Shown here one piece after another: positions 44,343-52,865 of a stretch of 64,000 nt of DNA. This DNA is from Alphaproteobacteria bacterium (GTDB lineage: Bacteria; Myxococcota_A; UBA796; GCA-2862545), in assembly GCA_020632885.1 (NCBI GenBank), contig JACKEQ010000012.1, positions 1-64,000 of the forward strand, in the 5' to 3' direction. Every line of letters begins with the position of its first letter. Within the stretch, counting starts at the first letter, position 1. Below the pieces are notes generated by a model. It saw only the letters and a list, made by a program, of their open reading frames with translations. It made no database searches and was not told the DNA's origin. A program made the position numbers and the translations under genes.

Positions 44343-45143
44343 TTGCTGTCCGAGGTCACACGGCTCGCGCCATCCATCGTGGGGGTGCTCACCGACATCG
44401 ACGGCACCCTGACCGAAGATGGGCGTCTCGGGGCGGCGGCCTACACGGCCCTCTGGCGCCTCCGGCAGGCCGGGTTGCGCGTGGTGCCCGTGACGGGCAG
44501 GCCGGGTGGCTGGGTGGATCTCATCGCGCGCATGTGGCCGGTGGACGGCGTGGTGGGCGAGAACGGCGGCCTCTGGTTCTGGCGCGATGCCGACCGTCTC
44601 CAGCGGCGGTTCCTGCAGCCCGACAGCGAGCGCGCGGCCAACCGGGCCCACCTGGAGGCCCTCGCGCCCGAGCTCCTGGCGCGCTTCCCCGGCACGGCCC
44701 TCGCGAGCGACCAGCCCTACCGCGAGCTCGATCTGGCGGTCGACTACCGGGAGGATGTCCCGGATCTCGGGCCCTCCACGGCCGACGCCGTCCAGGCGGC
44801 CTTCGAGGAGGCGGGCGCCACCGCCAAGGTCTCGGACATCCACGTGAACGGGTGGTTCGGCACCTTCGACAAGCTCACGGGCTGCCGCCGGCTGGTCCGC
44901 GACCGCTGGGGCGAGGACCTCGACGCCACCCGCGACCGCTGGGTGTACGTGGGCGACTCCGCCAACGACGCCCCGATGTTCGCCCACTTCCCCCACACCG
45001 TGGGGGTGGCGAACGTGCGGGAGTTCCTGGGGCGCATGTCCGCCCACCCCCGCTGGATCACGGAAGGGGCCGGGGGGGCCGGGTTCGTCGAGCTCGCGGA
45101 TGCCCTGCTCGCTGGCAGACCGGGTCCGACCGGCGCACTCTGA
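44343..45143 (+). CDS. HAD-superfamily (type IIB) phosphatase
   Basis: 266 residues from TTG 44343 (GGAGG 5 nt upstream). Motif I DIDGTLT with nucleophile Asp18 and Asp20, motif II VTGRP, and motif IV GDSANDAPMF. The cap is of the type IIB (sucrose-phosphate-phosphatase-like) class, and the VVGENGGLWFW loop is typical for it. Probably dephosphorylates a sugar phosphate; no adjacent synthase tells which. No signal peptide. Confidence 0.87.
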   Translation: MLSEVTRLAPSIVGVLTDIDGTLTEDGRLGAAAYTALWRLRQAGLRVVPVTGRPGGWVDLIARMWPVDGVVGENGGLWFWRDADRLQRRFLQPDSERAANRAHLEALAPELLARFPGTALASDQPYRELDLAVDYREDVPDLGPSTADAVQAAFEEAGATAKVSDIHVNGWFGTFDKLTGCRRLVRDRWGEDLDATRDRWVYVGDSANDAPMFAHFPHTVGVANVREFLGRMSAHPRWITEGAGGAGFVELADALLAGRPGPTGAL

Positions 45144-45181
45144 CGCCCGGTCGACGGACGTCGCACGCGCGCGATGTGTCC

Positions 45182-45190
45182 TGCTATGCT
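45182..45190 (+). promoter_or_regulatory. extended -10-like box TGC-TATGCT, 6 nt from AAA ATPase start
   Basis: TATGCT with N6 to the ATG at 45197 and no Shine-Dalgarno, so the transcript is probably leaderless. Confidence 0.45.
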
Positions 45191-45196
45191 GCCGCC

Positions 45197-46606
45197 ATGA
45201 GCAACGATCCCGAGTCGCCCCCCTCCGTCCGAATCCCCACGTCCAGCGGCGTCACGGTCCGCCCCGCGTCCGTCGCCGCCGTGGCTCCGCCGCCACAACC
45301 GGAGTCCGCACCCGGGCACCGGCAGCCCACGCCTGGTCCCAAGAAGGCCCCGCGGTTCATCCCCGCCGAGCCGAAGAGCTGGGAGGAAGCCGGCATCGAC
45401 CCCGAGTTCGTGCTCGGCGTGGCGCTGCGCATGCTCGTGGGGCAATCGAACATCAGCGGCAAGCAGGTCTCCACCTGGCTGGCGCTACCCCTCCCGCTCA
45501 CGGGCGACGTGCTGAACGCCATGAAGGCGCGGAAGTACCTCGAGTTCGTCGGCACCAACGCCATCGGCGACCACCTCATCCGGCTCACGGAGATGGGCAA
45601 GAAGGCCGCCGTGGAGTCCCGTGAGCTCACCAGCTTCGTGGGCGCGGCACCGGTGCCGTTCGAGAAGTACGTCGCCAGCGTCGAGGCCCAGTCGCCCACG
45701 CACGCGAACACGGCCCCGGAGGACCTGAAGCGCGCGTTCAACGACATCAGCGTCTCCGACGACATGCTCGACCGTCTCGGGCCCGCCGTCACGAGCTGCA
45801 AGGCGCTCTTCCTCTACGGCCCGCCGGGCAACGGCAAGACCACCATCGCCGAGCGGATCACACGGGTGTTCGGCGACGCCGTGTGGATCCCCCGCACGCT
45901 GCAGATCGGGGGCACCGAGCTGGTCAAGCTGTTCGACCCCGCCGTGCACAAGGAGATCGAGCCCGACCCGCGCCTGATGAAGAAGCACCGGGTGGACCGC
46001 CGCTGGGTGCTCATCGAGCGTCCCACGGTCATCGCGGGTGGCGAGCTCACCCTCGACATGCTCGACCTCGCGTTCGACTCCACGTCCAAGGTCTCCGAAG
46101 CCCCGCTGCAGATGAAGTCCCAGTGCGGCACGCTGGTCATCGACGACTTCGGCCGTGGCCACACGTCCCCACAGGACCTCCTGAACCGGTGGATCTTCCC
46201 GCTCGAGAAGCGGTACGACTTCCTGAAGCTGCCGGACGGACGGAAGGTCGAGTGCCCCTTCGACTGCCTGCTCGTGTTCTCCACGAACCTCGAGCCGCGC
46301 GACCTCGCGGACGAGGCGTTCATGCGCCGGATCCCCTACAAGATCTTCGCGAACAACCCCGATGAGGAGGAGTTCAAGTCCCTCATCGAGATCACCGCGC
46401 AGAAGTACGGCATCGTGCTGCCGCCCCACAGCGTGAAGTACCTGATCGACCGTCATTACAAGATGGCGAACCGCGAGTTCCGCTTCTGCCACCCGCGCGA
46501 CCTGTTGCTCCAGGTGGTGCACTACGCCGAGTACACCGGCACGCCCAAGCGCTGCGGCCCGCCCGAGTGGGACCGCGTGGTCAGCAACTACTTCGGGCTC
46601 AGCTAG
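45197..46606 (+). CDS. AAA+ ATPase with N-terminal winged-helix-like region
   Basis: 469 residues. A Pro-rich disordered start (about 1-55) is followed by a helical/winged region (about 60-140, LRMLVGQSNISGKQVSTWLA, FVGTNAIGDHLIRLTEMGKK). Then a AAA core: Walker A LYGPPGNGKTT, Walker B TLVIDDFGRG and sensor-1-like CLLVFSTNLEP with a following RRIPYKIF arginine region. The family is found in myxobacteria and cyanobacteria, with predicted DNA- or protein-remodelling activity. No neighbouring gene gives a specific role. Upstream TA-box suggests leaderless expression. Confidence 0.85.
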   Translation: MSNDPESPPSVRIPTSSGVTVRPASVAAVAPPPQPESAPGHRQPTPGPKKAPRFIPAEPKSWEEAGIDPEFVLGVALRMLVGQSNISGKQVSTWLALPLPLTGDVLNAMKARKYLEFVGTNAIGDHLIRLTEMGKKAAVESRELTSFVGAAPVPFEKYVASVEAQSPTHANTAPEDLKRAFNDISVSDDMLDRLGPAVTSCKALFLYGPPGNGKTTIAERITRVFGDAVWIPRTLQIGGTELVKLFDPAVHKEIEPDPRLMKKHRVDRRWVLIERPTVIAGGELTLDMLDLAFDSTSKVSEAPLQMKSQCGTLVIDDFGRGHTSPQDLLNRWIFPLEKRYDFLKLPDGRKVECPFDCLLVFSTNLEPRDLADEAFMRRIPYKIFANNPDEEEFKSLIEITAQKYGIVLPPHSVKYLIDRHYKMANREFRFCHPRDLLLQVVHYAEYTGTPKRCGPPEWDRVVSNYFGLS

Positions 46607-46624
46607 CCGAGACCGGCGGACTGG

Positions 46625-48049
46625 CTACTCGAGCTGGTCCGGGGTCACGAGGTCGCCGGCCACACGCCGCGCGCGGAGCACCGACGACTGCAGCGCGATC
46701 TGCGCGTCGAGCTCGGCCATCTCCGCCGAGCGGAGGGACTCGAGGGCCGACACGACGTCCCGCGTGGACCCGCGGCCCTCCGAGAGGAGCTCCTGCTGGG
46801 CCGCGAGCGACAGCACCGCGTGCTCGCGCGTCTGGCGGGCCGCCTCCAGGCCTCCCGCGTCGCGCACGACCGCTCGCACCGCAGCATCCACCGCGAGCAC
46901 CAGGTCCACCTCCGCGGCCTCCAGGGCGAGATCGGCCCGCTCCAGCTGGAGCTTCGCGAGCCCCAGCGTGGCCCGGGTGGACCGTGGGAGCACCGGCAGC
47001 CCGAGTGTGAGCCCGACCCCGGCGGAGGGTGCCGGGTTGCCGAGCAGGTCGCCGTGCACGGTGGTCGGATCGGTCCCGCCCGCCGACCAGCCGGCGTTCG
47101 CGTTCAGGTCGAGGTCCGGCAGCGCACCGTTCCGCGTCCGGCGTGCCTCCCGGCGAGCCCGTTCCTGCTCGATGCGCGCGAGCAGCACGTCCGCGTTGGC
47201 CTCACGGGCCCGCGCGAGCAGGACCTCGCGGTCGGGCAGGACGTCCGGCACCACCGGGGCGTCCGCGAGCTCGATGGCGGGCGCGGTGTCGAGGGACACC
47301 CCCATCACCCGCGCGAGCCGCTGCTCCGCCGCACCGACGTCGGCGCGGGCGTTCACCTCGCCCCGACGGGCCTGGCCGAGGGCCACCCGGACCTGCAGCA
47401 CGTCGCCCGACCCCGCGAAACCGGCCTCCTCGCGCTCCAGCGTCTCCTGGAGCTGACGCTCGGCGAGCTCCACGCCCCTGGACGCGATCCCCAGGGCCCC
47501 GCGGGCCGACAGCAGCCCCCAGTAGGCGCCGGTCACGTCGAGCACCAGCGTCTCCACCTGGGCCCGCCAGCGCAGCTCCTGCGCGAGGGAGTCGAGCTGG
47601 GCGTCCCGCAGGTCGGCCACCGCCCCGAAGCCCGCACCCCGCAGGAGCGGCTGGCTCACCGCCACGCCCGCCCGTGTGCTCACGAACGAGTCCGACACGG
47701 CGTTCGCGCTGTCGGTCGAGCTCCGCCACTCCGAGACGCTCGCGGACACCGAGCCGCCCGTGGGCAGCGACGCCGAGAGCCCCATGCTGAACGACAGGCC
47801 GCTCGTGGTGATCACGCTGTTCCCACCCGCCACGTCCGTCGCCTGGTTGGACGGCGTCGAGGTGCGGTCCGCGTTGGTGGACGCCACCAGCCGGGGGTCG
47901 AAGCCCGAGCGTGCGAGCTGCAACCGGTACCGCACGGCGGCGTTGCCCCGCCGCTGACCCGCGAGCTCGAGGTTGTCGCGCAGCGCGTGCTGGAGCGCGT
48001 CGTCCACGGTGTAAGTGCCTGCCCACGCAGCGGAGAGCGCCAGCAACAT
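46625..48049 (-). CDS. TolC-family outer-membrane efflux protein
   Basis: 474 residues, short signal MLLALSAAWAGT. Two OEP repeats with the helical barrel patterns (VDDALQHALRDNLELAGQRR, DAQLDSLAQELRWRAQVETL, LGLAKLQLERADLALEAAEV, ALESLRSAEMAELDAQIALQ) and beta segments (GLSFSMGLSASLPTGGSVSA). It forms the outer-membrane exit channel for the divergent MacAB-type system at 48082-51145 (inferred from adjacency; starts are 32 nt apart). Confidence 0.9.
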   Translation of the reverse strand: MLLALSAAWAGTYTVDDALQHALRDNLELAGQRRGNAAVRYRLQLARSGFDPRLVASTNADRTSTPSNQATDVAGGNSVITTSGLSFSMGLSASLPTGGSVSASVSEWRSSTDSANAVSDSFVSTRAGVAVSQPLLRGAGFGAVADLRDAQLDSLAQELRWRAQVETLVLDVTGAYWGLLSARGALGIASRGVELAERQLQETLEREEAGFAGSGDVLQVRVALGQARRGEVNARADVGAAEQRLARVMGVSLDTAPAIELADAPVVPDVLPDREVLLARAREANADVLLARIEQERARREARRTRNGALPDLDLNANAGWSAGGTDPTTVHGDLLGNPAPSAGVGLTLGLPVLPRSTRATLGLAKLQLERADLALEAAEVDLVLAVDAAVRAVVRDAGGLEAARQTREHAVLSLAAQQELLSEGRGSTRDVVSALESLRSAEMAELDAQIALQSSVLRARRVAGDLVTPDQLE

Positions 48050-48069
48050 CGTCGAACCCCCCGGGCGGT

Positions 48070-48075
48070 TAGTGA
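48070..48075 (+). promoter_or_regulatory. -10-like TAGTGA box, 6 nt from adaptor start
   Basis: TAGTGA with N6 to the ATG at 48082, inside the 32-nt divergent gap. GTGAGG could also be a ribosome site. Confidence 0.35.
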
Positions 48076-48081
48076 GGACCG

Positions 48082-49248
48082 ATGTTGTATCTGCTCACCC
48101 TCGGGTGTGCCCCGCCCGAGACGCCCCCCACCGTCACCGCCGCACGCGGCGACCTGCAGGTGCGCGTGGAGGTGAAGGGGGAGCTGGAGGCCGTCACCTC
48201 CACCCCGCTGGGCAGCAGGATCAAGGGCTGGCACGAGATCGAGTTCCTCGTCGAGGACGGCACGCGCGTCGAGGAGGGCGACGAGCTCCTGCGCATCGCC
48301 GTCGACGAGCTCGAGAAGGAGAAGGTGGAGCTCGAGGGGGAGCTCGAGGCCGCTCGCACCCGGGTCGAGCAGGCCAGTGCCCGCCTGGCCATCAAGCTGG
48401 GCGCCGCACGCGCGAAGGTCGTCGAGGCCGAGCTGGACGCCGAGATCGCGGCGCTCAGACGCACGGGCAGCCTCACGGTGCCGCGCGTGGAGCGGGAGTC
48501 CGCCCGCATCGCGGCCGAGCAGGCGCAGATGACCATCGACTCCGCGACGACCGACCGCGACCGGCTGTTGCTGGAGTCGAAGGCCGAGGTCCAGCTCCTC
48601 GAGCTCGAGGCCACCGCGAAGTCCGCGCGGCTGGAGGACCTCGAGCACCGCATCGGCCTCGCGAGCGTGGTGGCCCCGGCCGATGGCCTCGCCATCCTCG
48701 CGAAGAAGTGGGACGGCGAGCTCTTCAAGGTCGGCGAGGAGGCCCCGCTCGACTACACGGTCCTGCGCCTCACCGACATCCAGCGGCTCCAGGTGGTGGC
48801 CTGGGTGCACGAGGTGGACGCACCGCGCGTCACGACCGAGCAGCCCGCCCGCATCCTCGTGGACGCCCATCCCGACAAGCCGCTGACGGGCTCCGTGGAG
48901 GAGGTGGCCCCCCTGGCCGTCGCCCACGGCGACCACGACGAGAAGCACCTCAAGGTCGTCATCGCCCTGGACGGCGTGGAGGCCGGCATGAAGCCCGGCA
49001 TGACGGTCACCGCCGAGCTCCTCGTCCGCTCCGTGGACGACGGTGTCCTCCTGCCTTCGGGCTCCGTCTTCTCCGGGTCCGACGGGCCTGTGGTCTACCT
49101 GCCCGACGGCGAGCCGGTGCACGTGCGGGTGGTCGCCGACGACGGCGAGAAGGTGGCCGTCCAGGGCATCGAGGCGGGCACCGACGTCCTGACGATCCAC
49201 CCGGAGGCCTGGGCGCGGGGTGAGCGTCCAGAGGAGGGTCCCGAGTGA
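48082..49248 (+). CDS. periplasmic adaptor (MacA/HlyD family) lipoprotein
   Basis: 388 residues. Minimal lipoprotein signal MLYLLTLGC. Barrel-sandwich (RIKGWHEIEFLVEDGTRVEE), long coiled coil (about 75-195, DELEKEKVELEGELEAARTR and onwards), return half with SVVAPADGLAIL, beta-barrel (VVAWVHEVDAPRV) and membrane-proximal domain to the end. Links the inner-membrane MacB-type permease to TolC. GTGA overlap with the permease gene. Confidence 0.9.
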   Translation: MLYLLTLGCAPPETPPTVTAARGDLQVRVEVKGELEAVTSTPLGSRIKGWHEIEFLVEDGTRVEEGDELLRIAVDELEKEKVELEGELEAARTRVEQASARLAIKLGAARAKVVEAELDAEIAALRRTGSLTVPRVERESARIAAEQAQMTIDSATTDRDRLLLESKAEVQLLELEATAKSARLEDLEHRIGLASVVAPADGLAILAKKWDGELFKVGEEAPLDYTVLRLTDIQRLQVVAWVHEVDAPRVTTEQPARILVDAHPDKPLTGSVEEVAPLAVAHGDHDEKHLKVVIALDGVEAGMKPGMTVTAELLVRSVDDGVLLPSGSVFSGSDGPVVYLPDGEPVHVRVVADDGEKVAVQGIEAGTDVLTIHPEAWARGERPEEGPE

Positions 49249-50476
49249 GGGACCTGATCAAGGAGGCCGCGCGCAGCCTGGCCGCCCATCGTGCGCGCAC
49301 CGTGCTGTCGGGGCTCGGCATCCTCTTCGGGGTCGCTGCGGTGATCGGCATCCTCTCCATCGGCGAGGGAGCCCGTCGGGAGCAGGAGGCCCTGATCGCC
49401 CAGCTCGGCGTCCTCAACGTCCAGATCACCTCCACCGAGCTGCCCGAGGAGAAGGAGGCCAAGCTCGAGATCCTGCGTCGCACCGAGGGCCTCTCCACCC
49501 GCGACGTGCGCGCGATCGTCGCGATGCTGCCGGGGGTGGAGCACGTGGGCGGCAGCCGGGTGCTCGAGCCCGACACCCTCTTCCCGCGCCCGGCCGACCG
49601 GAAGGGCCTGCGCTTCGTGGGCGTGGATCCCGGTCACCTCGCGGGGAGCCCGTTCACGCTGGTCTCCGGGCGCCCGCTCCGGCAGGAGGACGAGAAGACC
49701 ACCGCGCGCGTCGCGCTGCTCGGGGAGGCCGCCGCGCGCAGGTTGTTCGGGAGGAAGCGAGCGCTGCACGAGTGGATCCGGGTCGACCAGACGTGGCTGC
49801 GCGTGGTGGGTGTCGTGCGCACCGGCACCGGTGGGCAGACGTCCATGGAGGGGGTCACCATCCAGGACCGGTCGGGCGACGTGATGATGCCGCTGTCCAC
49901 GAGCCGGGTGGTCGCGCCCGCAAAGCGCGGGAAGGCCGAGCTGGACGAGATCCAGGTGGCCTTCGCCTCCGTGGAGGACGTCGTGCCCGGGGTGGACGTG
50001 CTGGACCGTCACCTGAAGCGCCGCCACCGTGAGCAGCCCGTGTACGAGCTCACCGTGCCCCTCACGCTCATCGCGCAGAGCGAGGCGCAGCAGCGCATCT
50101 TCAACATGGTGATGGGCCTGATCGCAGGCATCTCGCTGCTCGTGGGCGGCATCGGGATCATGAACATCATGCTGGCGAGCGTGATGGAGCGCACGAAGGA
50201 GATCGCCATCCGACTCGCCGTGGGCGCCTCACCGCGCGACATCCACCGGCTGTTCGTGATGGAGGCCTGCCTCATCAGCCTCCTCGGCGGCGTGCTCGGC
50301 ATCTTCGCGGGCTTCGCGGTGAGCTGGGTGGTGGCGTGGTTCACCGGCTGGGCCACGAGCGTCTCGCTCCAGGCCGTGTTGCTCGCCACCGTCGTGAGCA
50401 CCCTCGAGGGCCTGGTGTTCGGCTACCTCCCCGCCCGCCAGGCCGCCCAGCTCCAGCCCGCCATGGCCGTGCGCCT

Positions 50477-50480
<4 letters not shown>
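49245..50480 (+). CDS. MacB/FtsX-type ABC permease
   Basis: 411 residues from GTG 49245. N-terminal membrane helix (ARTVLSGLGILFGVAAVIG), large periplasmic domain (about 45-285) and three C-terminal helices (LIAGISLLVGGIGIMNIMLA, LLGGVLGIFAGFAVSWVVAW and a final one near 380). The motif GIMNIMLASVMERTKEIAIR is diagnostic of MacB permeases. Here the ATPase is a separate downstream protein, joined by GTGA, so the two together make the MacB-like unit. Exported substrate unknown. Confidence 0.93.
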
Positions 50481-51141
<661 letters not shown>

Positions 51142-51145
<4 letters not shown>

Positions 51146-52638
51146 GCGCCCGGGTGCAGGAAGGCCCGGTATTTCTCGGCGCGACCGACCCGTCGGGAGT
51201 GGATCTTCTCGGTGACCTGGTCGAACGACGCCGTGGCCACCTGGCGGCGGTTCTCGTGGAAGCGCAGCATGGCGGGGTCGTACGGGATGCCCAGGAACTC
51301 CGCGATGCGCCGGGCCTGGCCCTCGGGGTCCGCGACGACGTCCTCGTAGTGCACCGTGAGCATCGGGTTGGGCAGCACGGCCTCCCAGTGGGCCTTCAGC
51401 AGCCGCAGGTTCCGCTGCCAGCAGCGGATGTCGGCGAGATCGTTCGTCCACGCCAGCCCCGCACCCAGGCTCTTCTGGAAGCAGGACACCGCCACGTCGT
51501 CCTCGTCGCGCTCGCTCCAGATGAAGCGCGCGCCCGGGAGGCACATCGAGGCCACCGCGAGATGGAGCGCGTTGTTCGGCATCTTGTCCACGACGCGCTG
51601 CGCCCCCGGCGCCAGACGCCCGATCTCGTCCAGGTACGCCTGCCCGAGCTCGAATGCGACCTCCGGGATGCGCTCGACGTGCTCGAGCCAGCTGTTGCCC
51701 GACCCGAAGATCCGCGGCACCTCGGCCACGATGTCCCGGAGCGCGTGGAGCTCGCCGACGCCCTGCGCGAGCGGGTGCGCGTCGATCATCGTCTCGAGCA
51801 GCGTGGTGCCGGATCGGGGCATGCCCACCACGAAGACCGGCCGCTCGTCCGTGGGTCCGGTGGGTGCGGGGACATGGCGGGTCACGTGGATGAGGGCCTG
51901 GATGACCCGATCGTGGGCGCGCCCATCGAACGTCAGACGCCGCGCCTTGTTCGCCGACTCCCATGCCCGCCAGGCCTGGGATGGGTGGTTCAACGCGTCG
52001 TGGAGGTCGCCCTCGGCGTAGTACAGCATGGAACGATCGTGCCCCTGGGCTCTCGAAAGAGCCTTCTTCACGATGCGCAGTGCCGCTTTGGGTTGCCTGG
52101 CGTGCAGCCCTACCGTCGCCGCAGCGATGGCGAACAACGTCGAGGGCCGCCCCCTGGTGCTCTCGATCAGCTTCCAAGCGGTCGCCGCATCCCCCTTCCG
52201 GTCCAGCACCTGGGCCGCGCCGGCCCGCGCCTCCATGTTCTCGGGGTCCATGCGGAGCACCTGGGCGAAGCAGTCTCCCGCGGTCTCGAGGTCAGCGTGA
52301 TGGAGCAGGAGCATCCCGAGCCGCACGCGGGAGCGGTGGTGCATCGGGTCGAGCTTCAGCGCCTCCTGGAAGCACTCGATGGGCCGCTCGCGCGAGCCCT
52401 TCACGATGTGGATGCGGCCGAGCTCGCTCCAGGCATCTGGATCCGTCGGGCAGAGAGCGACGATCTGCTCCTGCGCGCGCACGGCGTCCTGGAAGGCGCC
52501 GAGCTCGAGCATGGACTCCACGGCTCCCTTCCAGGAGGCGAGGTCGGTGGGGTCACGCTCCAGGCGGCCCAGGTGGGACGCGAGGACGTGCTGGGTCGAA
52601 CGGCTCGGGACAGGAAGATCGGCGACGGCGGTGCTCAT
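51142..52638 (-). CDS. TPR-sulfotransferase fusion
   Basis: 498 residues from ATG 52638 (GTG 52668 is an alternative; neither has a clear ribosome site). Residues about 15-225 are TPR repeats (AWSELGRIHIVKGSRERPIE, CFAQVLRMDPENMEARAGAA). Residues about 245-490 are a PAPS-dependent sulfotransferase: VGMPRSGTTLLETMIDAHP (5'-phosphosulfate loop), DKMPNN and RDEDDVAVSCFQKS (3'-phosphate site). The TPR-sulfotransferase architecture resembles tyrosylprotein sulfotransferase-like bacterial enzymes. Substrate (protein, sugar or lipid) unknown. Confidence 0.9.
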
Positions 52639-52709
52639 GACCACGGGTTCGGCCGTGAGCGGGCACACTTTAGGACAACGGGATCCCCGATCCGGAAACT
52701 GATCACTCC

Positions 52710-52750
52710 GGCCGCCGAAGGCGGCCTGCGCGGCCCGCTTTGCGCGGGCC
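52710..52750. repeat. two tandem GC-rich hairpins in a divergent gap
   Basis: GGCCGCC-GAA-GGCGGCC (52710-52726) and GGCCCGC-TTTGC-GCGGGCC (52732-52750), both perfect 7-bp stems. No T-run follows, and both flanking genes point away, so this is not a terminator. Confidence 0.6.
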
Positions 52751-52842
52751 TTGCCTCCTCTTGACGCTCACCACGCCCTGGCTCGAAGCGTACTCGTTTC
52801 CCCGCCATCCGCGGGCCAGGACGTGTTGACCGTCAAACGGAA

Positions 52843-52848
52843 TAGAGG
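52843..52848 (+). promoter_or_regulatory. -10-like TAGAGG box of the PPC lipoprotein/lycopene cyclase operon
   Basis: GAATAGAGG lies 17 nt before the ATG at 52866. Just upstream is a short palindrome TTGAC-C-GTCAA (52826-52836) that could be an operator. Confidence 0.3.
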
Positions 52849-52865
52849 GCCCGCGGAGGTCCAGG

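Noticed and set aside
52826..52836. TTGACCGTCAA as a -35 element
   Set aside because: The distance to the TAGAGG box is only about 11 nt; kept only as a possible operator palindrome.
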